From contig NC_065425.1 of assembly GCF_024362695.1 (NCBI RefSeq), positions 6,205,001 through 6,269,000 of the forward strand: a stretch of DNA of 64,000 nucleotides, in the 5' to 3' direction. Source of the stretch: Pectinophora gossypiella. Lineage: Eukaryota > Arthropoda > Insecta > Lepidoptera > Gelechiidae. Of the stretch, positions 40,959 to 51,089 are shown one piece after another. The position numbers and the translations under genes were made by a program. The notes beneath the pieces were generated by a model. The model worked only from the letters and a program-made list of their open reading frames with translations. It ran no database searches and was not told the DNA's origin. Numbering within the stretch: position 1 is the first letter of the stretch; each line of letters opens with the position of its first letter.

Positions 40959-41512
40959 TGGTATAAGAAGACCAGGTATGCTCAATAGTGACAGCTAACA
41001 TTTCAAGGTTAGCCCAACTGACATCATCCCACCCTGCGTCGCCATTTTGTAAAAAATAAATTACCCACGACCAATGTTTTTACATTTACTTTGCAAGGAA
41101 ATTTTGATCTTTTAATAAAATATTTACTTACAGTTTTTAATGATTTTTTATTTATGTGCCAAGTAATTAAATACATTAGTCAGTAATTAACTTAATTTTC
41201 AATAATAAAATTTACGTCCTTGGAATGTTGGAGATACCAATTAAATGGTAACGCAGTGGTAACGCTTACGTCATCAAAGGGCTGGCAATGGCGGCTTGTC
41301 ATAAGTCATAATGTCATAATTTTTTTTTATTTTGGGCGCCTCCATTGTGTATTTAATGTCTGTATTATTTGTCTTTTTGTCTTTGTTTTTTTTTCTATTT
41401 TTTTTTTATTTCTGTAATGTAAGTTTGTAAATGTGGCGTCCAATATGGAAATAAATATTTTCTTTCTTTCTTTCTTTCTTATAAGATTGAGCATACCCGG
41501 TCTTCTTAAACC
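40959..41512. mobile_element. TIR-R element with nested LINE tail
   Basis: The left end GGTATAAGAAGACCAGGTAT GCTCAAT (from 40960) is inverted at the right (ATTGAGCATACCCGGTCTTC TTAAACC to 41512). Next to the right end is CGTCATCAAAGGGCTGGCAA TGGCGGCTTGTCATAAG, matching the solo end at 6254. The insertion at about 41303-41480 breaks the right arm. Confidence 0.7.
41303..41480 (+). mobile_element. LINE 3' end with (TTTC)n tail, inserted in TIR-R
   Basis: A T-rich UTR with GTGGCGTCCAATATGGAAAT AAATATTTTC and CTTTCTTTCTTTCTTTCTT. Removing it restores CTTGTC-ATAAGATTGAGC, as seen in the 6254 copy. No coding left. Confidence 0.6.
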
Positions 41513-41824
41513 GTGCTTACGGCATGGTGTGAAGTCTGTCTCGTAATCTGTCTCGCTTACCCGTCCCTCGCTATCCGCATCGCCGGCGGCCGTGATGGTC
41601 CGATGTCTAAACTAACATGGATATACTATACATAATTTAATATACATGAAGGATAGAAGGTAATTTACGTACAACAAGCCCACGAATATTTTCCGTTTAG
41701 GCAAAGATAAGGAATTCCTTTCAACGATCGTGACTTTCAGCTTCTTCAACTCTCATTATCGTCTCCATGTATGCTCCATATCAACAGGCAGTCGTTTCTA
41801 AAAAACCGACGGAAATGTTCAGGT
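41513..41824. other. No feature recognised
   Basis: A SINE-K-like scrap AGGCAGTCGTTTCTAAAAAA CCGAC occurs at about 41790-41815. The rest is unassigned. Confidence 0.35.
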
Positions 41825-41938
41825 TATGTATCCGACATTTTATCACGTTTTTCTATGAAATTGCTTTTTCATATAATTTCGTGTTTTAGCGTTTATTAAA
41901 AAGTAACTGAATTCACTAGTTGGAAACTATTCTACAAA
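41825..41938 (-). repeat. Repeat-E fragment
   Basis: CCGACATTTTATCACGTTTT TCTATGA, then AAAAAGTAACTGAATTCACT AGTTGGAAACTA on the reverse strand. Confidence 0.7.
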
Positions 41939-42555
41939 ATTCCTACCCAAAAGTAGCATTGCTACTACGACGGCGGTGCGTGATTGCTACGCACATGTTT
42001 AACGTAGCGCCGTAGCGGGCGGTGTAGCAAGCTACGCAGATATTCATGTCCTCTCAGTTATTTTTATGATACTAATGAGTATTATATCATATTATTTTAA
42101 ATACTTTCAATAAAATATATATATTCAGAAAGCACAGCGCTTTTAAGAAAGAAAAAAAATCAATTATTTATTTCTTAGAACTTTTCTCATTTTAGAAACT
42201 TTAGAACTTTTCTGTAAGATTAACTTGGTTAGTACAATAACTTGGAAATTGTTATGATTCCTGTGACCGGTTATTAAACTTTGTTAACAAATAAATTGGT
42301 GTTGATCTGAAGATGAGATGAAGTGTTTAATCAATCTTATTTACAAGAAGTTACGTATGGTGTCGAATCAATTATACAATTAATCAAAAGCTGAACTTTG
42401 TATAATATGATTAAAAGTTACTGTTACTACGATCCAAACACGACCAAATGGAATTCCGTTGTATCTCCTTACTACGGTGGGAAATAGGCGTGAGTTTATA
42501 TACGTATATAATATATATATTTACGTATTTTTGTCATAGTGTGTTTGTGCAAAAC
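41939..42555. other. No feature recognised; GCTACGC-rich patch
   Basis: About 41955-42045 has repeated GTAGC/GCTAC words (AGTAGCATTGCTACTACGAC, GCGCCGTAGCGGGCGGTGTA). It can form several small hairpins. The rest is AT-rich. Confidence 0.35.
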
Positions 42556-42625
42556 TGATAAATATAGAAAAGCAATTTTGCTATTTTTGATGGATTGCTT
42601 TGATGTGGCCTTTTTATACTTCCTG
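42556..42625 (-). repeat. Repeat-N fragment
   Basis: GCAATTTTGCTATTTTTGAT GGATTGCTTTGATGTGGCCT TTTTATAC is a reverse-strand, diverged Repeat-N start. Confidence 0.45.
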
Positions 42626-43135
42626 GCCTTTTTTAGAATGTTCCAAAATTCTCCGCGGTATGTTCGCCTAGACATTTATCTTATGACTTTACCTAAATTA
42701 GACAATTAAACCTTCGTCTCCTGACTGCAAAATTAATGAGTAAAATTATATAATATCGGGTAAAAGCCAAATATTAAAGCAAATTCTTCCCGAATGCCCT
42801 TTTGGCGTGATAGTTATCAGTATTCCACTCGAGACGTGGGGGAGGGGACAGCAATCCTCCCTTATTGTCCTTCCTAAGTTCCGTATTGGAATCATGTCGG
42901 AGTCACTGTCCACTTCGATTTCCCAAGGGAGCGGATAAGACGTAGTTTATACACTATGGAAGATTTTTTTGTTATTTATAAAAGGAAAAAACATGTTAAT
43001 ATAAGTCCTTTTGCGTATGTTACTTTCAAGGACAGTACGTCTATAACTGCGGTCCCGATCCCAAGTAGAATACTACTATGAATAAAAGGCCAATGACCTG
43101 TGTCCATGTTTACGGTAGATTTTTAAACCGATGTT
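42626..43135. other. No feature recognised
   Basis: Unassigned. Confidence 0.35.
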
Positions 43136-43139
43136 CTGA

Positions 43140-43205
43140 ATTTCTTAGTTTTGAGCCCTTTGCACTTTGAGGTCGCAGATTCAAATCCAGCACAGGTTTA
43201 AGTAT
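43140..43205 (+). mobile_element. SINE-K head scrap
   Basis: TTTGCACTTTGAGGTCGCAG ATTCAAATCCAGCACAGG matches the B-box region of SINE-K. Confidence 0.45.
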
Positions 43206-43293
43206 ATTGCAATCTACAACACACCTGTGCTTTCTTTAACCAATCTACACTAAACATAACGTAATACATAGTTACAGTAAGTATATTTTCTTT

Positions 43294-43410
43294 TAGCTGT
43301 CAAAGCCAGAGTGAACAGGCACCTTCTGGGCGAGCTCGCTCCATCTCAGGTCTTGTCAATGCCTTCGGGCAAGTCTAGGGCCAAGAGCAAACCCATCAAA
43401 AGGAAAAAAA
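43294..43410 (+). pseudogene. LINE ORF2 C-terminal fragment (R1/Jockey-like)
   Basis: The plus-strand reading gives VKARVNRHLLGELAPSQVLS and GKSRAKSKPIK, matching the minus-strand fragment at 44580-44865. Only the last ~35 codons remain. The FKARVNRHLLG wording is typical of the extreme C-terminus of certain arthropod non-LTR elements. Confidence 0.6.
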
Positions 43411-43702
43411 TATATTTTAACTCTGGTCTGGTGGATAGAATGCGACCTTCGACTTTGAAGGTCACGGGTTCCAATACCTACAGTATTCCACTTATTCCAC
43501 TGACTACGAATGTGTTTTCTGACATATTGATTATCACGGGTTTAACGATGAAGGCAAACATCGCTACGTAACACGACGTAACCGACAAAATTTATTTTCG
43601 GAAGCATAATTTAACCAATAAATATTTAAGCCGGTTTCCCTTTCCAATTCCACCTAAGCCGGCTCAACAATTCAATAAACCAGTACTGACACACATATTA
43701 AA

Positions 43703-43770
43703 ACTCACGCCTGTTATCCCTAATGGGGTGGGCAGACACACGAGTAATAAAAAACAACTGTCACTATTAA
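43703..43770 (+). repeat. Repeat-G fragment
   Basis: AAACTCACGCCTGTTATCCC TAATGGGGTGGGCAGACACA. Confidence 0.55.
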
Positions 43771-44254
43771 AATGAAGAATGAAGTCTTAATATGGATACG
43801 ATGGACGTTATTGTGACAAAGGATCAGCCTGTTGCCCATAAGGAAGGAAATATGGAAATGCGAGACAGGGATCGTGTAAATAAAGTGAAAGGTAAAATAT
43901 ATTCAGACCGGAAGAGAAAAGCAGAAAGATATACTTTATCACATGAATGTACTCGGAATGCCTCACAAAGGCTGTTTTTATTTAAACAACTAAAAATTAG
44001 GAGTCAGAATAGTGATATAGGTATCTTGGAGGCCTTTTTATCAGAACCTACGAGCAGAAAATCATATTTGATTTATGCTTTCATTCACAACAGCATCACA
44101 TCTTAGGCTGTTGTGGCCCCCACCCACATGAATTAAATATGTTTTTTTTTATCATTTTATCAGTTTTACTCAGTCTTGATCGATGGGGCAGGCATACAAA
44201 TTTTGTTAAAAGCCCTTAAGTAAATAAAAACCCAAAAAAAAGAAATTGTCATGT
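43771..44254. other. No feature; 104-codon open frame
   Basis: A plus-strand frame at 43792-44106 (MDTMDVIVTKDQPVAHKEGN...) is rich in charged residues, but I recognise no domain, homologue or splice context. Its composition differs from the surrounding junk frames, yet length alone does not exclude chance. Confidence 0.25.
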
Positions 44255-44315
44255 TAGGAAGGATACAATCCCGCTGTCGGATTTTACGACATACCCGGGG
44301 AAACAAGTAGTAGAT
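44255..44315 (+). repeat. Repeat-G terminal scrap
   Basis: GGATACAATCCCGCTGTCGG ATTTTACGACATACCCGGGG matches the end of the 18150 copy. Confidence 0.5.
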
Positions 44316-44477
44316 AAACGTATTCTAAAAATAGAGAGCGAGCGTAAAAGAAAAAGCTTTCTACTCTATCTATTTCTCTTTTGTTGTATATTTTGTATTT
44401 CCTGTTTGTGAAGTTATGTTATATTTCACAAGACGTTATTACTCATATTCCAACTTGTTCTTCATCATCATAAATCA

Positions 44478-44576
44478 TAAACAGCCTATATACGTCCCAC
44501 TGCTGGGCACAGGCCTCCCGTCAATCAACCGGTGGAGTAGGGAGCATACTCCACCCTGCTGCTCCACTGCGGGTGG
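44478..44576 (-). mobile_element. SINE-A 3' fragment
   Basis: AACAGCCTATATACGTCCCA CTGCTGGGCACAGGCCTCCC, ending at GCTCCACTGCGGGT, where LINE sequence begins. Confidence 0.75.
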
Positions 44577-44579
44577 GCG

Positions 44580-44865
44580 ACTTGTTTGTTTTTTTTTACA
44601 TTTGATGGGTTTGCTCTTGGCCCCAGACTTGCCCGAAGGTACTGACGAGACCTAAGATGAAGCGAGCTCGCCCAGAAGGTGCCTGTTCACTCTGGCTTTG
44701 AAAGCATCCGGGTTATATGCATTCGGAAATACAGAAGACGGCAGATAATTCCACATCCTTGTTATTACTTTTCTAAAAAGCTTTCCCGTAGAACACGAAC
44801 CATCCCTATTAAGTTATCGAAGTCGATTTCTCCGCCAATTGTCTTACGAAGGTAGTTAAAACTTA
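44580..44865 (-). pseudogene. LINE ORF2 C-terminal fragment (R1/Jockey-like)
   Basis: The minus-strand reading runs RDGSCSTGKLFRKVITRMWN, YLPSSVFPNAYNPDAFKARV, NRHLLGELA before an internal stop, then continues with PSGKSGAKSKPIK-like sequence. The order (GKLF...MWN.LP..VFP..Y....FK.RVNR.L.G) is that of the C-terminal end of R1/Jockey-type proteins. It is truncated upstream at about 44865 after an in-frame stop, and an A-rich stretch (44588-44600 on minus) follows the coding part. Same family as 43294, in opposite orientation. Confidence 0.68.
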
Positions 44866-45084
44866 GCCAACAGTAGCCAAGGTTCAGGGTCGAGAAAACA
44901 TAACATATTTACTGCTAAACCGCGTCGTATTCTCACAGAGAAAAGTAGTAAAAACAAAATTAAATTTTAATGGTTTGAACTGAAGAAATAAAAAGAAGAG
45001 TTTTAAAGATAAATATGCCGTAAAAACTTTAGGAAACGTGGTGTGAATAGTGTACGCGTAGATAGTATGATACTTTAACATAAC

Positions 45085-45162
45085 ATATGCTCACAATTAT
45101 ATCCAAATTGGGGTAGTCAGAGGTACATCCATCACAAGATGAACTAAGCACTCATGCCTCAC
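45085..45162 (-). mobile_element. SINE-H 3' fragment
   Basis: CTCACAATTATATCCAAATT GGGGTAGTCAGAGGTACATC CATCACAAGATGAACTAAGC. Confidence 0.7.
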
Positions 45163-45205
45163 TTTACTTATTCCCTTACTTTGATATTTTTATCTATACG
45201 TACAT

Positions 45206-45507
45206 AAATAGCCTATATACATCCCACTGCTAGGCACAGGCCTCCCTTTAATCAACAGAAATGGATATGGAGCATACTTCGCCACGCTGCTCCAGTTTAA
45301 GTTAGTGCACGCTTTTGGACTAATACCCCGGGACCAACGGTTTAACGAGCCTTCCTAAGCACGGAATCATCTTACTTTTTCGGACAACCAAGTGATTCCT
45401 TTTATGTTCTAGCCAAGCTAAAGACCGTCTCACAAAGTGGTTTCGATAGTGTCCCCACCGGAACACACCGGTTATGACAAACCGTGTCATAACCACTAGA
45501 CGCTGTT
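45206..45507 (-). mobile_element. SINE-A copy, diverged
   Basis: The low end ATAGCCTATATACATCCCAC TGCTAGGCACAGGCC is clear. The head at the high end is rearranged around ACACACCGGTTATGACAAAC CGTGTCATAACC, which replaces part of the B-box arm with a short inverted repeat. Confidence 0.75.
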
Positions 45508-45894
45508 ACTTTAGCTATGTGGAGTAAATAAATTCCTACGTAAACTGTGAGGCTAACCTTTTTTGAAAAGTGACAAGCCGTATGAAACTTTGCAACTCTT
45601 CTTCTCTTTTAGGAGCTTTCGATAATGACTAGTTTCATATTTGCTAACTGTTTACTATTAACTAAATTAAATAATATAATTCGCAAAAACCGCCCACTAA
45701 AGAAACTGTCTAGCATAATCTTCAAGGGATTTTTACAGCTCGATAATAACCCCGACAACAAGGTGGTAAGGTCGGTTATCAACCACATGACTTGCACAAT
45801 AGAAGAAGATTGATAGGGATAGTGACACTTTAATATTTGCTGCACATTGAGTTGAAAAAACGGGACAAGAGGCATGTAACACATAACGTAACCT
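45508..45894. other. No feature recognised
   Basis: Overlapping open frames on both strands (45609-45884) have no recognisable domain. Confidence 0.3.
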
Positions 45895-46078
45895 CACGAC
45901 TATATACCAATTAGAGTAGTCAGAGGTACATCCAATGCAAAATGAATTATGTACAACTTCACCGAGCTCTCTGTAAGACCAGCGTGATAGGTATCCCCGT
46001 ATCGCCGTCTATAATGGCCTCGACTATTAAACCACCAACTGTGTTAGTGAAAACTGCACTTAAAAAAGCAAGAGGTAT
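45895..46078 (-). mobile_element. SINE-H body
   Basis: CACGACTATATACCAATTAG, CACCGAGCTCTCTGTAAGAC CAGCGTGATAGG, TCGCCGTCTATAATGGCCTC GACT and AACTGTGTTAGTGAAAACTG CACTTAA. The tRNA head is missing. Confidence 0.78.
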
Positions 46079-46149
46079 GTGTAAACGCAATAAAACGCGC
46101 CCGCACCTCGGTCCGCTTCCTCGTCTTTGTAAGCATCAAACTCAAAGTC

Positions 46150-46650
46150 AAATAGAAACATTTCGAGACATGTGCCCCGCACGCAGATCGTTGCACGCTT
46201 TGCTTTATTTTTGCTAGAAAAGTATGAGGACACGTTTAAGGATGCAAACATTGCAAGGCATGTGCCCAACACGCCAATCGTTGCACGCTTTGCTATATTT
46301 GCTAAAAAGTATGAGGACACTTTTAAGGATACAAACATTGCAAGGCATGTGCCCCGCACGCCAATCGTTGCAAAGTATGAGGACACTTTTAAGGATACAA
46401 ACATTGCAAGGCATGTGCCCCGCACGCCAATCGTTGCAAAGTATGAGGACACTTTAAGGATACAAACATTGCAATGCATGTACCCCGTACGCCATGCTCC
46501 GCACAACTCGCAATGTGGGTACCTTCATATTTGTTGTGAGGCATTATGTTAAACACGTATAACATAGCAAAGCGTGCAACGATTGGCGTGCGGGACACAT
46601 GCTTCGCAATGTCTGTATTCTTAAACGTGTCCTCATACTTTTCTAGCATA
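46150..46650. repeat. Minisatellite (66/87-bp units) plus one inverted unit
   Basis: AGTATGAGGACAC recurs at 46221, 46308, 46374 and 46440 (steps 87, 66, 66). The 87-bp form carries an extra CGCTTTGCTATATTTGCTAA. Each unit continues AAACATTGCAAGGCATGTGC CCCGCACGCCAATCGTTGCA. At about 46555-46648 one 87-type unit lies inverted. Because both unit lengths are multiples of three, long frames stay open on both strands (for example KYEDTFKDTNIARHVPRTPI on plus). They need not be genes. Confidence 0.85.
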
Positions 46651-47108
46651 AAAAATAATAAAACCGAATAATTTTGTGACTATAAGTATTTTCTGTCTGT
46701 CAACCATAGCCGTATCCTCTCACTCCAGATAACACAGGCTATTAAATTTCAAACTGTCTAGGTATAAATAAATGAAATGAGACTTTTTATGGTGAACGAT
46801 CACAAACAAATTACTTGAAGTGTAATATTACAATTACATCGTAGGAATTTTATTGCCACAGGAGAAAAAAGTTGTGCTATTATTATTTTTTATTTATAAG
46901 TAAATATTTTACGCCTCGTGGAAGAAGTCGACTTTTTGCTTCGTCAGACATAAAAAATAGAATGTCTCGTCGAATCTAGCGCACAACTTTATCGCCACTT
47001 CCTTCGACACACAAATGTGAAATATTATGTAAAAAAAAGAAAAATAAAAAACTCAGCTTTTGGTGAAAATGGTATCTGGATCTATAAGGTAAACACAACA
47101 CATGATAT
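46651..47108. other. No feature recognised
   Basis: AT-rich and unassigned. Confidence 0.35.
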
Positions 47109-47198
47109 ATGCTCACAACTATAACCCAATTTGTCAGTAAAAACTGCGCTTAAGATAAGTTAATAACATATTGGTGCAAGTCCGGTACCGCAGAATGA
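47109..47198 (-). mobile_element. SINE-H copy, internally deleted
   Basis: TGCTCACAACTATAACCCAA TTTGTCAGTAAAAACTGCGC TTAAGATAAGTTAATAACAT: the 3' end is joined directly to the head-proximal part. Confidence 0.65.
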
Positions 47199-47203
47199 TA
47201 TCA

Positions 47204-47278
47204 TCATCACCAGCCCATTAACATCCCCACTGCTGGGGCACGGGCATTCCCTATGGATGGATAGGGAGAATGAATGGG
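47204..47278 (-). mobile_element. SINE-C 3' fragment
   Basis: ATCACCAGCCCATTAACATC CCCACTGCTGGGGCACGGGC ATTCCCTATGGATGGATAGG GAG. Confidence 0.75.
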
Positions 47279-47414
47279 ATAGCGGAATGATATAAAAGAA
47301 TTTATTATCTGTAGAAAGACGGCAGGGTCACTTGTTTGCAACAGTAGTTTTAATAATAATACTTTTACTTTATTATTATAAAAATAGATCTATAGGAAAG
47401 GTATTATTAATCAT

Positions 47415-47905
47415 TAATCGCCTGATTGTCCGAAAAAGTAAGATAATACCATGTTTCGGAGGGTACGTTAAACCGTTGGTCCTTGCTGTTAGCTGCGATG
47501 TCCGTGTCCTCAGTCGGCAGGGCCCGCAGAATACCAGCGTCGTGGCTCAGGCCGCGAGATATGCTGAGCGAGGTCCTTTTATTCCGGACGCCACCGCAGA
47601 TGATCGGGCCGTCAGTGCGTTGCATTTAGGATTACTTTTCTTATTAATATTTTTATGATTTTGGTTTGTTTTTCTTTTTTCTGTGTAATGATTTCCGTGT
47701 GGTTTCTGTCCTGTGTTGAATGTAATGTAACTATCTGTCTGTGTATGTGGTGACCGGAAGTAATATTTCTTTCTTTCTTTCTTCAAAAACCGCCATCAAC
47801 CAGCAGTGGAACAGCATGGTGTAGTATGCTCCATACCCCCTCCGGTTGGTTGAGAGGAGGCCTGTGCTCTGGAGGGACGTATATAGGCTGATTATGTAGG
47901 TAAGT
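47415..47905 (+). mobile_element. SINE-A copy split by a LINE tail
   Basis: The left part is CGCCTGATTGTCCGAAAAAG TAAGATAATACCATGTTTCG GAGGGTACG to about 47500. The right part from 47785 is AAAAACCGCCATCAACCAGC AGTGGAACAG to GGGACGTATATAGGCTG. The head is missing. Confidence 0.7.
47501..47784 (+). mobile_element. LINE 3' end with (TTTC)n tail, inserted in SINE-A
   Basis: It begins with GC-rich TCGGCAGGGCCCGCAGAATA CCAGCGTCGTGG and ends GGTGACCGGAAGTAATATTT CTTTCTTTCTTTC. The internal GTGCGTTGCATTTAGGATTA suggests the last codons of a coding region, but I cannot assign a clade. Confidence 0.5.
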
Positions 47906-48221
47906 ATGTTATTATTATTCATGGTATAGATCGCCAAGAAGGCCGTTTATTCGTATGTCGAATTGTAATTCCAAACTTGAATCCAATATACGAATGGAAT
48001 TTCTATACCCACCTTTGGAATATATAACAGTGATGGATTTGGACTAAGAAAGATCTGCCAGACTCCAAAATACTTTAACGGTATTTTTTTCCTGTTTTTC
48101 TACTTTCAAAACGGCGGACATAATCGGATACAATTAATCATTGATCAAATTTTCTTTATTATTTTATTTAATGATCAAATCTTTAGTGCACAGAACTTAA
48201 TTTTAACAAGCAGATATAATA

Positions 48222-48439
48222 CAGGGTGTTAGTGACATCGTAACGAATGCTGAGGGGAACCAGATTCAGACCATGATTCTGAGTTATTATCAAGTGGAAT
48301 TTTCCGTCGCAAAATTCTTAATTTTTTTAGCTTTTTAAAATTATTTTCTATTCTACACTTTAGCGACGGAAAATTTGTCTTGATATTAACTCAGAATCAT
48401 GGTTTGAATCATCCCTCTCAGTATTCTTTACGATGCCTG
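48222..48439. mobile_element. MITE-T copy
   Basis: CAGGGTGTTAGTGACATCGT AACGAATG at the left. The right arm ends TTTACGATG-CCTG, having lost TCACTAACAC. Inner arms are well preserved. Confidence 0.85.
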
Positions 48440-48526
48440 TATATAGATACTTACAGTAGAATTGTGCGGCCTATTTGCTCCAGAGCATTTTTTTCCAGGC
48501 AACCACTATCAGGAAACAACCACGGT

Positions 48527-49085
48527 CAAAGATAAATTATTGATGAAAGTCTGATTACTCAATGAACACAGATCTAAAGGCGACAAACGACGTTTTCTTT
48601 TTTCTATTTAACTTGTTTATGATGATTAATGAAGAAAAATGTCATAATAAGTGCGACATTTTGTCACGTTTTTCTATGACGTCACAGGTTGATTTTTCAT
48701 ACAAATTCCGTAGTAATTTCGTCTTTTGATGTTTAGCAAAAAGTAACGGATTTGACTAGTTGGAAACTACTTTATTATTAACTGCTTTTTAACAATAAGG
48801 CCGCCTATAGGCTAGTTTCCAACTAATCAAATCAGTTACTTTTTACTAAACGTCAAAACACGAAATTACTATGGAGTTTCTATGAAAAAAGCACACTGTG
48901 ACGTCATAGAAAAACGTGATAAAATGTCGGACTTATTATTACGTTTTTCTTGATTAAAATTTGTAAATTTATAAGTTAAATAGAAAAAAGAAAAGGTTTT
49001 TCATTAGTTTTAGATCTGTCTTTATTTAGTAATCGGAATTTCATAATTTACCTTGAATCTAGTACACGACCCAATTGTACCTACT
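48527..49085. repeat. Two Repeat-E copies head to head (inverted pair)
   Basis: The minus copy 48527-48778 ends GACTAGTTGGAAACTAC. The plus copy 48812-49085 begins CTAGTTTCCAACTAATCAAA. They form ~250-bp arms with a ~33-bp spacer that contains AACAATAAGGCCGCCTATAG, a LINE-3'-end-like scrap. Confidence 0.8.
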
Positions 49086-49689
49086 CCTTTTGTCCTATTT
49101 GTGATTGCTATTTTCCTGGTGTTTATTTTTGCATAAAAGGGTTATTGTATTGTCTCAATACTTACCGAAAGTGATCCTAGCTACTCAGATAGAGGGTGTA
49201 AGTTTCTGTGACTTAATCCGACCCTGCAAATGGTAAAATTCACGGCATACCCGTACCCAATGCAGGTCGTAAAAATGGAAAGTAGTATCAAATTGCTGCA
49301 AACACTCACAAGGTACGGTAACTGAATATATGTATTCGCTTTTACACCTGCTGGAACCAATAGGACATTCTAGAACGTATTTACATTCTAGAGCGGATCT
49401 TTTGATGTAGCCAGTGAGGTCGATTTCAAAAATCCTAGCATCTGTATCATCATTGACTTGGTAAAGGCCTCTGAAATCGCTTACATCGCTAACTGACGTA
49501 TGTAAAATTCTTAGCGGTTCTGATTTACACCTTTTGTTATTGTCAAAAAGACACAAAATATTTTACCGGAAAATTGCAGATACGTCAGTTTGCAAAGTCA
49601 GACGCGATGTATTGCCTACGTACTTACTTAAGTAGATACTAACCTTCAGGAAGTAATAATTGCTTAAGTACAAATAGGAACTTACATAA
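49086..49689. other. No clear feature; 123-codon minus open frame
   Basis: The frame at 49185-49556 (minus) has nine Cys residues (for example RCKSEYIYSVTVPCECLQQF). It has no recognisable signal peptide, domain or splice partner. It could be an unannotated exon or chance. Confidence 0.25.
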
Positions 49690-50012
49690 ACCTAGAGCCC
49701 AGGTAGCCCATCTGACATAACGCTTGACTGTGACGTTACAAGTCTAAACAAATGATTTTCGTTATTGTTTTCAAACACATGTTTGTATCATAAATCATTA
49801 TCACGAGCTCAGCGGTGAAGTAAAACATCATGAGGAAACCCACATTCCCGAGAAATGCGATTCGGAGGTATGTGACCTAACCTGTATTGGACTGGTTTTC
49901 CCTTCGCGGGTTGGAAGGCCAGACAGTCGCTTCTTAAAAAACCGGACCTATCAAATCTTCAGATTAGGTAAGTGGACTCTGTGAAAAATCGGGATAATGC
50001 TAGGAGGATGTG
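49690..50012 (+). mobile_element. SINE-K copy, head degraded
   Basis: GAGCCCAGGTAGCCCATCTG (head with a deletion through the B box), GCTCAGCGGTGAAGTAAAAC, GTGACCTAACCTGTATTGGA and the end GTGAAAAATCGGGATAATGC TAGGAGGATG. Confidence 0.82.
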
Positions 50013-50046
50013 TGCATTTTCATTTAATTCTATTTTTGAAACTTTC

Positions 50047-50242
50047 TTACCTAACCGCAAAGACTCGCCGCGCCGTAGCGGAAATCGCCATGCGGGGAGT
50101 TGCTGTCAATGCCATAATTCAAAATGACATTACTTTTTTTATTCTTAATCGAATCCGGGGCCGCCATCAGTTTCTTATCAAGATGTCTAGCCTTTCCACC
50201 ACAGAGGTCGTCTGAATCGTTACTCTTCTTCACGAACCGCAA
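50047..50242 (-). other. GC-richer block ending in a donor-like site; candidate exon
   Basis: On minus a 63-codon frame (…NVILNYGIDSNSPHGDFRYGAASLCG) ends at a TAG embedded in GGTTAG|GTAAGAAAG, a good 5' splice-site match. Base composition shifts sharply from the AT-rich flanks. There is no clear acceptor, no partner exon and no recognised domain, so a repeat or chance is equally possible. Confidence 0.2.
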
Positions 50243-50370
50243 AAACTACTCATCGGTATTAAGACGCGAAATATTTAATAAACACCGCAATATTACGAGC
50301 CTACTTACACTCATTAATCACAGGTTCATGTTATACCTATCTTAGTAATAGTCTTCTCTCGTTTATATAG

Positions 50371-50645
50371 TAACTAGCGACCCGCCCCGGCTTCGCTCGG
50401 GAGCAACGCTGAAGAAAAAATTAAATTATTTACGACATCACATGAAATCCTCAAAAATAACAGTATTTCTCCAATATTTAATAATAATAATAATAGATAT
50501 TATTATAAATATAAACCTCTTGAATCACTCTATCTATAAAAAAAACACATAAAAGTCTGTTGAACAGTTTTGAAGATTTAAACGTACATAGGGATATAGA
50601 TGATGGACAGGAAAAGCGACTTTGTTTTTATGTAGTGATATTTCT
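50371..50645 (+). mobile_element. Dispersed insect-type repeat (AGCGACCCGCCCCGGCTTCG)
   Basis: It starts CTAGCGACCCGCCCCGGCTT CGC. In the middle are AAACCTCTTGAATCACTCTA TCTAT and GTCTGTTGAACAGTTTTGAA. It ends GGACAGGAAAAGCGACTTTG TTTTTATG. This wording is familiar from a repeat common across insects and other arthropods. Non-coding; class not decided from sequence. Confidence 0.6.
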
Positions 50646-50757
50646 CTTGTTATTTATTTTATCTACTTATATAGAGATATGCGCTGTGTTTTTCTAAGGC
50701 AATGACGCATGGCAATACTGCAGTCGACAGTGATAAACGTCATTTCACATACACATA

Positions 50758-51082
50758 CATAACATACATACATAAACAGCCTATATACGTCCCACTGCAG
50801 GGCACAGGCCTCCCCTCAATCAACCGGAGGGGGTATGGAGCATACTGCACCACGCTGCTCCAATGCGGGTTGGTGGAGATGTTTTTACGGCTAATAGCCG
50901 GGACCAACGGCTTAACGTACCCTCCGAAGCACGGAATCATCTTACTTTTACGGACAATCAGGTGATTCAAGCCTGAAAAGTCCTTACCAAACAAAGGACA
51001 GTCTCACAAAGTGAATCGAACTCGGACCTCCAGATCGTGAGCCTAACGCTCTAACCACTAGACCACGGAGGCTGTTGCTGTT
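50758..51082 (-). mobile_element. SINE-A copy with 11-bp TSD
   Basis: ACATACACATA at 50747-50757 and 51083-51093. The minus-strand head is intact, but the B-box area has a ~17-bp deletion (GTGAATCGAACTCGG). The low end carries a (CATA)n-like tail. Confidence 0.88.
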
Positions 51083-51089
51083 ACATACA

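Noticed and set aside
46060..46552. Genes of 126-148 codons on opposite strands
   Set aside because: Both are open because the repeat units are multiples of three; no independent coding evidence.
46150..46650. CRISPR-like array (repeats with regular spacing)
   Set aside because: Units are directly adjacent with no unique spacers, one unit is inverted, and the context is eukaryotic; it is a minisatellite.
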